NCBI RefSeq assembly: GCF_002831625.1
Contig: NZ_CP025116.1
Location: forward strand, 2,409,501-2,473,500
From: Nonlabens sp. MB-3u-79
GTDB lineage: Bacteria; Bacteroidota; Bacteroidia; Flavobacteriales; Flavobacteriaceae
Reading direction: 5' to 3'
Length of the DNA: 64,000 nucleotides
In this document: in pieces, positions 45,495-53,615 of the stretch
How the letters are laid out: the number at the start of each line of letters is the position of its first letter
How positions within the stretch are numbered: the first letter of the stretch is position 1
Notes under the pieces: generated by a model
The model's input: the letters and a program-made list of their open reading frames with translations, nothing else
Told to the model about the DNA's origin: nothing
Databases searched by the model: none
Position numbers and translations under genes: made by a program

Positions 45495-47378
45495 ATGAGA
45501 TTAATAATTACTATATTGATGACCGCATTGCTAGTAGGAACTTATAGCCATGCCCAGAATTTAAGTCTGAAAAAGACTGATAAATTATTCAAAAATCAGG
45601 CGTATACGGAAGCTATAGCTAATTATAAAAACCTGGAGGCTTCTGAGGGAGTTCTTCAAAAGCTAGCAGACTCTTATTATTACACCAATGATTTTGAAAA
45701 CGCAGCAAAGACCTACACCAAGCTTAAAGATACATATAGCGATATTATAGACAAAGATCGTGTATATAGATATGCACAATCGCTTCTTGCTGTTAAGGAT
45801 TATCAAACAGCAGATGTCTATTTAAAATCTTACTACGGTAAAGATTGGAACACAGAAGAATTTCTCTCTGAATTAAAGAGAACCACACCTCACGTTTTTG
45901 AAGTAGTGCCAGTTACAAATAAAGGGTCTAAAAGTGATTTTGGTCTATCTTTTATAGACTCCAATAATGTTGCTTTTGCTTCTTCTCGTAATATGGATCG
46001 ACCTGTTTTTTCTTGGAATGGTTTACCTTATCTGGACCTTTACGAAGCTCAATTAAACGGTACTACATTAAGTGAGGTGACACCATTTTCTGAAGAAATA
46101 AATACGGCTCTTCATGAGAGTAATGCCGTTTTTACCAATAAAGGTAAAGTCATGTATTTCAATCGTAACAATGAAAAACGAATTAAAATAGATGGAGAAA
46201 GGGTTTCTAATATTCAATTGTACCGCGCAGAAAAAGTGGATAATAAATGGTCCAATGTGACTTTATTACCTTTTAATAATGAATTGTATAGTGTGGAACA
46301 TCCTTCTATTAGTAAAGACGGTATGACACTTTACTTTTCAAGCAATATGCCTGGTGGATACGGTGAATTTGATATCTACAAAGTAGCAATCAATGAGGAT
46401 GGTTCTTATGGTGCCCCTGTTAACTTAGGAGCTTCTATCAATACTGCTTATAGAGATCAATTTCCTTATATCAGTAATATCAACACCTTGTATTATGCCA
46501 CTAACGGTAAACAAGGCGTAGGTGGATTGGATATACATAGAGCAAACCTGGTGAATGGTGAGTTTGACACTCCTGTTAATTTGGGTACTAGTATCAATAG
46601 CTCTAATGATGATTATGCTTTTGTAATTGATGAAGCCACAAATGAGAGTTATTTTTCCTCTAACAGAGATGGTTTAGATCAAATCTATACAGGAAAAAGA
46701 GAGGAAAATATACTTACTAAATATCAGGTAGTAGGTGTCGTACAAGACAGCATCAGTAAAAAGACGTTACCAGGTTCACTTGTTTCCTTATTGGATGAGC
46801 GTGGAGTTGTTATAGATGACATGATCACTGGTAACGACGCTTCTTACCTATTTAAAATCGAGCCAAATAAAAAATATACAGTTCGTGCTACTCGCAAGCT
46901 ATATATCCCTCGTAATGTAGATTTTTCTACAGATAAAAACGGAAAAGTGAGTCATGATATATTTTTAACGCTTCTCTCCTATCAAGATGCAGAAGAAATT
47001 ATAAAAAAAGATCGCAAGGGAGATGTACAAGTAGAATTAGAACAAATATTTTTTGATTTTGATCAGGCGGTTATTAAACCTGAAGCTGCTGCTACTTTAG
47101 ATGATCTTGTAGCTATCATGAATAAATATCCTGAAATGCACGTAGAGGTATCTGCTCACACGGATGTCCGTGGACCTAGTGAATACAATCTAACCTTATC
47201 TAAACAACGTGCCGCTTCTACTATGAAATACTTGATCAGTCAAGGGATTGATGAAAATCGATTGCGCAGTATAGGTTATGGTGAGATGCAACCACTTAAT
47301 GAATGTGTTAAAGAAGGTATTTGTACTGATGAAGAATATGATATCAACCGTCGTTGCGAATTTAAAGTGATGCAATAA
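45495..47378 (+). CDS. OmpA-family protein with TPR, WD40-like and carboxypeptidase-regulatory domains
   Basis: 627 residues: signal peptide (about 1-20), TPR-like helices (about 22-120), PD40/WD40-like beta propeller (about 150-400, FGLSFIDSNNVAFASSRN and SISKDGMTLYFSSNMPGGYG), a carboxypeptidase-regulatory-like fold (about 410-500), and the OmpA peptidoglycan-binding domain (about 515-627, FFDFDQAVIKPEAAATLDDL, AHTDVRG, RRCEFKVM). This order is that of PorE-like T9SS proteins, which tie the machinery to the cell wall. It is the last gene of the surface operon; a terminator follows. Confidence 0.9.
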   Translation: MRLIITILMTALLVGTYSHAQNLSLKKTDKLFKNQAYTEAIANYKNLEASEGVLQKLADSYYYTNDFENAAKTYTKLKDTYSDIIDKDRVYRYAQSLLAVKDYQTADVYLKSYYGKDWNTEEFLSELKRTTPHVFEVVPVTNKGSKSDFGLSFIDSNNVAFASSRNMDRPVFSWNGLPYLDLYEAQLNGTTLSEVTPFSEEINTALHESNAVFTNKGKVMYFNRNNEKRIKIDGERVSNIQLYRAEKVDNKWSNVTLLPFNNELYSVEHPSISKDGMTLYFSSNMPGGYGEFDIYKVAINEDGSYGAPVNLGASINTAYRDQFPYISNINTLYYATNGKQGVGGLDIHRANLVNGEFDTPVNLGTSINSSNDDYAFVIDEATNESYFSSNRDGLDQIYTGKREENILTKYQVVGVVQDSISKKTLPGSLVSLLDERGVVIDDMITGNDASYLFKIEPNKKYTVRATRKLYIPRNVDFSTDKNGKVSHDIFLTLLSYQDAEEIIKKDRKGDVQVELEQIFFDFDQAVIKPEAAATLDDLVAIMNKYPEMHVEVSAHTDVRGPSEYNLTLSKQRAASTMKYLISQGIDENRLRSIGYGEMQPLNECVKEGICTDEEYDINRRCEFKVMQ

Positions 47379-47397
47379 GAAACAAATAGAATACTTT

Positions 47398-47435
47398 AAA
47401 TCCCAATAGCTAGTTGTAGTTATTGGGATTTTTTT
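47398..47435 (+). terminator. Terminator of the surface-protein operon
   Basis: AAATCCCAATA at 47398-47408 pairs with TATTGGGATTT at 47421-47431 around a 12-nt loop, followed by more T residues. Confidence 0.8.
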
Positions 47436-47451
47436 GTTGGTGGTATGTATG

Positions 47452-47489
47452 GATATTGATCTCGCTTTCGCGAAAGCGAGATCAATATC
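47452..47489. repeat. 38-bp perfect palindrome containing dispersed palindrome copy 8
   Basis: The 16-bp core CGCTTTCGCGAAAGCG at 47463-47478 is extended on both sides by 11 bases that also pair perfectly (GATATTGATCT and its complement). It is a 19-bp arm with no loop, just after the operon terminator and without a T run. Confidence 0.92.
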
Positions 47490-47668
47490 ATCAAATAAAC
47501 GTTTGCTAAAAACATATTAGAAAAACCACACTGCTGCTAGACCTGTTAAATTATTAAGGATGCCTTTTATGGCTTAAACCTTAAAGCTTTACTAAAGCTA
47601 TACTAATGATTGTATAAAGACAACACCAACAATCTATGAGTAACTTAACTTAGAGTAAAATCAACAAA

Positions 47669-47974
47669 ATGACTATTCAATTTAATTACCAGCACGTTTC
47701 TGGAAGTACAGATCTAGAGAATTACACAAAAGAAAAATTACAAACTATTTTTGACCGATACAGTTGGATCACTAGAGCTGATGTGTTTTTTATAGCCGAA
47801 AACACCTCTAGCGATCAAACAGGGATGATTGCTCAAATAAGATTAAGTGCTCCAGGCCCACGACTGTTTGCCGAAGAAAGTCACAATACATTTACAAAAT
47901 CCGTAAGCAAGGTGGTAGACCAACTTAAAACGCAGTGCGAAAAGAGAAAGGCAACCATAATTACACATTCCTAA
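47669..47974 (+). CDS. HPF/RaiA-like ribosome hibernation factor, paralogue 1
   Basis: 101 residues with the short HPF/YfiA fold, beta-alpha-beta-beta-beta-alpha: MTIQFNYQHVSGSTDLENYT and a final helix SVSKVVDQLKTQCEKRKA. Such proteins bind the 30S decoding site and silence ribosomes in stationary phase. It lacks the long C-terminal dimerisation domain. It lies 1 bp before the ArsC-like gene, so they are probably in one transcript. A second, more diverged HPF-like gene is at 49523. Confidence 0.82.
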   Translation: MTIQFNYQHVSGSTDLENYTKEKLQTIFDRYSWITRADVFFIAENTSSDQTGMIAQIRLSAPGPRLFAEESHNTFTKSVSKVVDQLKTQCEKRKATIITHS

Positions 47975-47975
47975 G

Positions 47976-48377
47976 ATGATATCCCTAGCTGCAAATCACA
48001 GACAAATTGTTTTATTATACAATTCAAATCAAAAAAGCCATCGGGAGATATTGGCTTACGCAAAGGCTGCTGGCAAATATTTGCTTGCTGTAGATGTTTC
48101 TAAAGACAAAGTTGCTGCAACGGTTTGGACAGAAATAGCAGATGTGCTTCAAGTCAATGTTAGCGACCTGCTGCACACAGATCATTCCTCTTATGAAAAT
48201 AAATATGGCAAAGGTCATCAGATAGATGACACAGGAGCCCTTAAAACACTGCAAAAGGATCCTGAAATGCTGTTGTATCCCATTGCCATAAATGGTGAAA
48301 AAGGAATAGAAGTGAAATTATATAATGAAATGTTGAAATTATTTGATGTGGATACAGCAGCAATCAAAATCCCATAA
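47976..48377 (+). CDS. ArsC/Spx-like protein lacking the catalytic cysteine
   Basis: 133 residues matching the ArsC/Spx thioredoxin-like fold, with IVLLYNSNQKSHREILAYAK at the start and the late helix region of ArsC-type proteins. In arsenate reductases and Spx the first loop holds a Cys (NPxCSKSR or CxxC); here it reads NSNQKSHRE with no Cys, and no Cys occurs anywhere in the protein, so reductase activity is not expected. It may be a binding or regulatory variant. It sits between an HPF-like gene (1 bp before) and TerC. Confidence 0.68.
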   Translation: MISLAANHRQIVLLYNSNQKSHREILAYAKAAGKYLLAVDVSKDKVAATVWTEIADVLQVNVSDLLHTDHSSYENKYGKGHQIDDTGALKTLQKDPEMLLYPIAINGEKGIEVKLYNEMLKLFDVDTAAIKIP

Positions 48378-48449
48378 TATTTTTACTACCAAAATTAAAA
48401 ATCCAGCTTTGTAAAGGTGGATTTTTATATTTTACAATTATCTTTCCTT

Positions 48450-49412
48450 ATGATCATTTGGATATCCTTTATCGTCTTAGTCAGCATCTTTTTATGCTTG
48501 GATCTTTTTGTTTTTAACAGAAAGGCCCATGTCATAAAAACCAAAGAAGCTTCAAAATTCACTGCCTTGTGGGTAGGTATTGCGTTGCTTTTTACTGGTG
48601 TTATTTATTTTATATACGATGGAGGTTATTTAGCAAACCCTGACCAACTCAACGGTAGCGATGCTGCTATCAAGTATTTAACAGGCTACTTAATAGAGCT
48701 TTCGTTGAGCGTTGATAATATTTTTGTCATCGCAGTTATCTTTAAGTCCTTTTCTATAGATCAAAAATACCAACATAGAGTTCTCTTTTGGGGAATTGTT
48801 GGAGCGCTTGTTTTTAGGGCCTTGATGATCCTTTTTGGGATTGCTCTGATTAATGAGATCAGTTGGATGACCTACATTTTTGGAGCCTTTTTATTGTATA
48901 CCGCCTTTAAAATGATCAAAAGTAAAGAAGAAGAATTTGATCCAAAAACTTCCTATATATATAAATTTTCTAGAAAGCTATTTCCTGTTACAGATCGCAT
49001 AGAAGGGCAGCAATTGTTTATTAAAAAAATGGGGAAGCGTATTGCTACTCCTCTATTCTTAGCATTGGTAGTCATTGAACTGACCGATGTGCTGTTTGCT
49101 TTAGATTCGATTCCAGCAATACTTGCTATTACCGCAGACCCATTTTTAGTATTCTCTAGTAATATACTAGCGATTATGGGATTGCGTAGTATGTATTTTT
49201 TCTTAGCTAATTTATTGGATAAGTTTCAGCACATTCATTACAGTCTAGTTGCTATTCTAGCTTTCGTTGGTATCAAAATGATTTTAGTTCATTACGTGCC
49301 TTTTCCAGAATGGCTTTCTCTAGCAGTCATTTTTGTTTCTCTAGCAGTGGGCGCTTTATTCTCCCTACGAGATAAGAAAACGGAAGATGATATTCAAGAA
49401 CAAAATAAATGA
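48450..49412 (+). CDS. TerC/Alx-family membrane protein
   Basis: 320 residues from the chosen ATG MIIWISFIVLVSIFLCLDLF (a GTG at 48417 would add 11 residues). About nine membrane helices are seen. Conserved acidic residues within the membrane occur in LSLSVDNIFVIAVIF and VVIELTDVLFALDSIPAI. TerC/Alx proteins export manganese or other metal ions and act in tellurite or alkaline stress. It is probably cotranscribed with the HPF and ArsC-like genes before it. Confidence 0.9.
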   Translation: MIIWISFIVLVSIFLCLDLFVFNRKAHVIKTKEASKFTALWVGIALLFTGVIYFIYDGGYLANPDQLNGSDAAIKYLTGYLIELSLSVDNIFVIAVIFKSFSIDQKYQHRVLFWGIVGALVFRALMILFGIALINEISWMTYIFGAFLLYTAFKMIKSKEEEFDPKTSYIYKFSRKLFPVTDRIEGQQLFIKKMGKRIATPLFLALVVIELTDVLFALDSIPAILAITADPFLVFSSNILAIMGLRSMYFFLANLLDKFQHIHYSLVAILAFVGIKMILVHYVPFPEWLSLAVIFVSLAVGALFSLRDKKTEDDIQEQNK

Positions 49413-49522
49413 TTAAATACTTAAAAAACGCTGGATTAAGTTGTTGCTGTTGCTTCTAACTATTTTAACATTTTATAAAAAACCGTCATTGCTTTTGCTA
49501 CGTAAGTATTCTAAAAGACAAC

Positions 49523-49816
49523 ATGATCCATTTCTCTTACATTCACGTTCCTTCTAATCGCAACCTGGAAGCTTTTACCAGTAAATCTATACAACAGCTC
49601 AATAAACACTCTTGTTTAGACAGGGTTGACGTTACTTTTAAAAAGATATTTGATCTAAAAAATCGAACTAGAGAGGTAGCACACATAGCAATTACCTGTG
49701 ATGGACATCAAGTACACTGCGTCATAGCTTCTCTTAATTTCAAAAAATCAGTAGGAATTGCAGTAAAATCTTTAGGAAATAAATTGATGGCCAACAGTGA
49801 TCAACTTTCTGCATAA
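49523..49816 (+). CDS. HPF-like protein, paralogue 2
   Basis: 97 residues with the same fold plan as the HPF-like protein at 47669 (MIHFSYIHVPSNRNLEAFTS and a helix SVGIAVKSLGNKLM), but more diverged in the loops and with extra Cys/His residues (ITCDGHQVHCV). It may bind ribosomes or have lost that role. It lies 110 bp after TerC, followed by a terminator. Confidence 0.68.
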   Translation: MIHFSYIHVPSNRNLEAFTSKSIQQLNKHSCLDRVDVTFKKIFDLKNRTREVAHIAITCDGHQVHCVIASLNFKKSVGIAVKSLGNKLMANSDQLSA

Positions 49817-49823
49817 CTAAAAA

Positions 49824-49853
49824 TGCCTTGAACATATTCAAGGCACCTTTTTT
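49824..49853 (+). terminator. Terminator after the HPF-TerC group
   Basis: TGCCTTGAA at 49824-49832 pairs with TTCAAGGCA at 49837-49845 around a 4-nt loop, then CC and six T residues. Confidence 0.8.
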
Positions 49854-49896
49854 GTTTAACTTGTAACAAGAATTACTTGAGTATACTTCCTAACTT

Positions 49897-50517
49897 TTAA
49901 TTATCGTTTAGGTCACCAGTAGCTTTGTAGTCTCCATTAAAAACAAAATCATTTTGTTTTTTACGAGATCGCTCACCTGTTTCAGCCTCTTGTAAAAAAT
50001 CAGGAACATCGCTTAGTTCTCCACCGTAATATCCCAGTGCTATAGCAGTTGCTACATGAAAAGTTTCTGGAAACTTGAATTCTTTTTTAGCTTTCTCATA
50101 GTCCAGTCCAGCCATTTGATGGAATGCTATTCCCATACTCTGTGCTTGTAGTGCCATATTTGCAGAAAACTGTCCTAAATCATGAGGTGCGTGATAATTG
50201 TCATCACCTTTAGGTGTTTTGGTGTCTACCACACCTAATAATAATACTGGAGCATTCTTTGCCCATTTCTGATTGAACTCAACCAAGACGTCCATAATGC
50301 GATCATAGGTATCACTTCCTTTGATACCCCAAACTATATTCCAGGGCTGCAAATTATTAGAGCTAGGAGCCCATCTTCCCGCTTCAAAAAGCATCTGAAG
50401 TTCCTTTTGAGAAACAGGTTGATCAGAAAATGTACGCGGACTCCACCTGTTTTTAATAAGATCTATAATATCGTGATCGGTAGGTGTTTTTTTATTAAAA
50501 TCTGTAATGTTCTTCAT
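49897..50517 (-). CDS. Nitroreductase-family flavoprotein
   Basis: 206 residues. RWSPRTFSDQPVS near 24-36 is the FMN-phosphate region, GRWAPSSNNLQPWN (about 52-65) holds the core FMN loop, and FHVATAIALGYYGG is the late conserved block. These FMN homodimers reduce nitro groups, quinones or other electrophiles with NAD(P)H. The natural substrate is unknown. Single gene between a convergent HPF gene and the PEP carboxylase gene. Confidence 0.9.
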   Translation of the reverse strand: MKNITDFNKKTPTDHDIIDLIKNRWSPRTFSDQPVSQKELQMLFEAGRWAPSSNNLQPWNIVWGIKGSDTYDRIMDVLVEFNQKWAKNAPVLLLGVVDTKTPKGDDNYHAPHDLGQFSANMALQAQSMGIAFHQMAGLDYEKAKKEFKFPETFHVATAIALGYYGGELSDVPDFLQEAETGERSRKKQNDFVFNGDYKATGDLNDN

Positions 50518-50619
50518 AGTTGTGTTTTGATTTAAAATTAATAATTAATCAAGCCGTTAAGTTAATGCTTTAGAAAGCTTTAACCCTGCTTAAATCCATT
50601 TCAAAGAATGGAAAGTTCC

Positions 50620-53184
50620 CTATGCTGAATTACGACTGGCATTAATATTTCCATATAGAGATCTAGTGACCATGCGCTCATAGGTTTCTGTACTTTCAGT
50701 CACCTTTCCTGCATTGATATCTTGAACCATTTTTAAGGCATACTGCTGTATGGTTAATAATGGCAAGACTATCTTTTCTCTAGCTTGAATACTCGCTCGT
50801 CCTGCTGGCTCATTTTCCATTAATGTTTTCATTCCAGAGATCTTCAACATGTACTTTTTAGAACGCTCATATTCTGCATAAATCATCTTCCAAAACTCAC
50901 CATAAATAGGATCATGCTCCATATATGCAGTTAAAGCAAAGAATGACTTGGTTAAACTCATCATGCTATTATCTAGTAAAGTACGGAAAAATTTATTGTT
51001 TTTATATAGTTCTTCTGCCGCTTCCCAATTACCAGCTTTATCCATTGTTTCTAGCGCGGTACCTACACCGTAAAACCCAGGAACATTCTGTTTTAATTGA
51101 CTCCAAGAACCTACAAATGGTATAGCTCTTAAATCTTTAAATCTCAATTCTGCACTTCCAGCACGCTTGCTAGGGCGACTTCCTATATTGGTTTTGGCAT
51201 AATATTTTAAGGTACTCATCTGTTCCAGATAGGATAAGAACTGTGGGTGCGCTTTGAAATCTGTGTAAGCTATATAACTTGATTTTGCCAGTTGATCCAT
51301 AGTTGCTTTATCTTTTTCTGAAAAGTCATTGGCATCACTAGCGTATACGGCGTTACTCACCCCACTACTAATCATTTGCTCCAGATTGTATTGGCAGCTT
51401 TCTAACGTACCAAACTTAGAGCTAATAGTCTGGCCTTGAACTGTTAATTGAATGTGTTTAGCTTCTATTTTTGTTCCCATAGAAGCATAAAACTGGTGCG
51501 TTTGACCTCCACCACGAGCAGGTGGGCCACCTCTACCATCAAAGAATACAATAGAAATACCGTATTCCCTAGAAACGGTACTTAATGCTTCCTTAGCTTC
51601 ATAAATAGCCCAATTGGCCATTAAATAGCCACCATCTTTAGTACCGTCACTAAAGCCCAACATGATATGTTGTGTGTCATCGCGTCTTTTTACGTGAGCT
51701 CGGTAATGCTCATTTTCATAAAGTGATCGCATCACATCTGGAGCTTTTATCAGGTCTGGAACGGTTTCAAATAAGGGCACTACATCTATTTTGGGTTGTG
51801 GCATATTACACAACCTTATCATTGCATAGACCTCCATAATTTGAGAAGCCATTTGTGTATTAGAAATAATGTAACGATTACAACCTTTTTCCCCATTGCG
51901 TTCTTGGATATTTTTAATGGCGTAAATACTGCTTAACGTGCGTTGTGTGTAGTCGTCTGTAAAGTCTTTAGGATCGATAGAACCTTCTACCTGTGCCAGT
52001 ACGTTCACTTTCTCTTCTTCAGATAAGCTGTTGTAGTTGGTGGGTAGTTTCGCTTTCGCGAAAGCGAGGATCTCATCAAAAACCGCATCATGAGCACTGC
52101 TATCCTGACGTATATCTAAAGTGGCAAAATGGAAACCGAACAATTCGATTTTATGTATAAAACTATCTATTTGACCAAGAAATAAGGAGTTATGCTGCTC
52201 TATAACAGTAGATCTGATCTCGTTCATTCTATCGATAAGATCTTGAGGTGCAAACTCCAATACATCCTTTTCAAAAATAGCTTTGTAACACATGCTTTCT
52301 AGAGCCGCTAACTGCTCTTCAACGCCTTTAAAAGTGAGTCTTCTACGCAGCTTGCGTAAATCCCTATAATAATTTCTAAATATGGTGGAACGCAATCGTT
52401 TAGCCACATTTATAGTAATAGCAGTCGTAACAAACGGATTTCCATCACGATCACCACCAGGCCAAAACCCTATTTCAACAATCTGATTCTTAAACTCCTG
52501 CGGATTCTCAATATGTGTTTTAAGGTAATCGTAAATATTACCCATGGCCTGATAGAATACGTGTTCCAGATACCAAATTAAACTTACCGCTTCATCAAAA
52601 GGAGTAGGTTTTTCCTTTTTAAAGAAAGGGGTTTTACCCAATTGTGAAAGCAGTAGTTTTACCTCCTGAAGTTGATTAGCTTTAATCGCATCGCCCAGAT
52701 CATTAATAATTCCCAGAACAGAACCTGGGTAAAACTGTGTAGGGTGAGCGGTTAATACAGGACGTACTTTAAACTCTTTTAAATAAGCTGCCAGTTCTTC
52801 TGTTTTATTAAGTTCCACTGCTTCCTCTTTGACGCTACGTAAGGAACCACGCCCATCAATATTGTTGACTTTACTAAAAGCAGCATCTTCAATGGCATCA
52901 AACAACACCACTTGTCTTTCTATATACTGAATAAACCTAAAAAGCATGTCTTCTCGTTCTTTAGGACTGGTATCACGCATGTATCTTTCAAAAAAGTATT
53001 CAACGATCTCTGTGGGGTTTTTACCTTTTTCATAGCCTTTCACACACATTTCATGAAACAAGGGTAACAATCCGCCAGTATTAGAAATCTGATCAAATGG
53101 CAGGGTCATAAAAATCCCATTGAAAATCTGGTACTTAGATTCTACTTCATTTTTAAAACGTTCAATTTTTGGTAATCTTGACAT
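50620..53184 (-). CDS. ppc: Phosphoenolpyruvate carboxylase
   Basis: 854 residues, the usual bacterial length. His147 in LTAHPTQ, GFSDGTKDGG and FFDGRGGPPARGGG (the bicarbonate/PEP loop) are the PEPC signatures. The enzyme makes oxaloacetate from PEP and bicarbonate, refilling the citric acid cycle. The palindrome at 52051-52066 inserts AFAKA in a helix region (DEILAFAKAKLPTNY). The ACP gene is 45 bp upstream on the same strand, but a functional link between them is not expected. Confidence 0.96.
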   Translation of the reverse strand: MSRLPKIERFKNEVESKYQIFNGIFMTLPFDQISNTGGLLPLFHEMCVKGYEKGKNPTEIVEYFFERYMRDTSPKEREDMLFRFIQYIERQVVLFDAIEDAAFSKVNNIDGRGSLRSVKEEAVELNKTEELAAYLKEFKVRPVLTAHPTQFYPGSVLGIINDLGDAIKANQLQEVKLLLSQLGKTPFFKKEKPTPFDEAVSLIWYLEHVFYQAMGNIYDYLKTHIENPQEFKNQIVEIGFWPGGDRDGNPFVTTAITINVAKRLRSTIFRNYYRDLRKLRRRLTFKGVEEQLAALESMCYKAIFEKDVLEFAPQDLIDRMNEIRSTVIEQHNSLFLGQIDSFIHKIELFGFHFATLDIRQDSSAHDAVFDEILAFAKAKLPTNYNSLSEEEKVNVLAQVEGSIDPKDFTDDYTQRTLSSIYAIKNIQERNGEKGCNRYIISNTQMASQIMEVYAMIRLCNMPQPKIDVVPLFETVPDLIKAPDVMRSLYENEHYRAHVKRRDDTQHIMLGFSDGTKDGGYLMANWAIYEAKEALSTVSREYGISIVFFDGRGGPPARGGGQTHQFYASMGTKIEAKHIQLTVQGQTISSKFGTLESCQYNLEQMISSGVSNAVYASDANDFSEKDKATMDQLAKSSYIAYTDFKAHPQFLSYLEQMSTLKYYAKTNIGSRPSKRAGSAELRFKDLRAIPFVGSWSQLKQNVPGFYGVGTALETMDKAGNWEAAEELYKNNKFFRTLLDNSMMSLTKSFFALTAYMEHDPIYGEFWKMIYAEYERSKKYMLKISGMKTLMENEPAGRASIQAREKIVLPLLTIQQYALKMVQDINAGKVTESTETYERMVTRSLYGNINASRNSA
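52051..52066. repeat. Dispersed palindrome CGCTTTCGCGAAAGCG, copy 9
   Basis: Perfect 16-bp copy inside ppc, read as AFAKA. Confidence 0.9.
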
Positions 53185-53229
53185 ATGATAGGTAATTTAT
53201 ATGATTGGTAATTTAATGGCAAATGAAAT

Positions 53230-53481
53230 TTAAGAAGCGATTTTTGCTGTGACTATTTCAATAGCGTCACGTACCGTTTGCATAGCTTCCATATCCTTCT
53301 CATCAAGAGTAATATCAAAGGCGTCTTCCACATCGAGAACAATATCTACTAAATGGGCACTGTTGATGCCCAGGTCTTGCATTAAATGGCTGTCCAGTTG
53401 TATAGCGTCTTCATTTACATCTTGCGGTAAATAGACTTTAACAATCTTAAAAAGCTCTTGCTGTATTTCGTTTTCTTGCAT
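53230..53481 (-). CDS. Acyl carrier protein
   Basis: 83 residues of an acidic four-helix carrier protein. LGINSAHLVDIVLDVEDAF holds Ser41, the expected phosphopantetheine site; the usual DSL is NSA here, which sets it apart from the housekeeping AcpP. It carries acyl chains as thioesters. It lies downstream of the ketosynthase gene on the same strand and is likely its partner in the biosynthetic locus. Confidence 0.88.
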   Translation of the reverse strand: MQENEIQQELFKIVKVYLPQDVNEDAIQLDSHLMQDLGINSAHLVDIVLDVEDAFDITLDEKDMEAMQTVRDAIEIVTAKIAS

Positions 53482-53515
53482 GTTATTATTTCAATAGAAT
53501 CTTAAAAGTACTATC

Positions 53516-53533
53516 AAAAAACGGATTTTCCGT
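53516..53533 (-). terminator. Weak terminator-like hairpin between ketosynthase and ACP genes
   Basis: ACGGA and TCCGT (53521-53533) form a 5-bp stem with a 3-nt loop, followed on the - strand by five to six T residues. It may only partly end the ketosynthase transcript. Confidence 0.35.
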
Positions 53534-53615
53534 AGAGGTTAGGGAGAGTTTAAGAGTTTAAACCATTAAAAATAACGTCCAGATCAGTGAAGCCCCTTTT
53601 CTGAGAATTCAGTAT

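Noticed and set aside
38220..47378. Giant surface protein plus PorP/SprF plus OmpA as a toxin or phage-tail-like system
   Set aside because: The C-terminal type B sorting domain and SprF-like partner explain the set as T9SS cargo; no toxin or sheath domains are seen.
48417..48449. GTG at 48417 as start of TerC
   Set aside because: The ATG at 48450 gives the usual TerC N-terminus; the extra 11 residues look like leader sequence.
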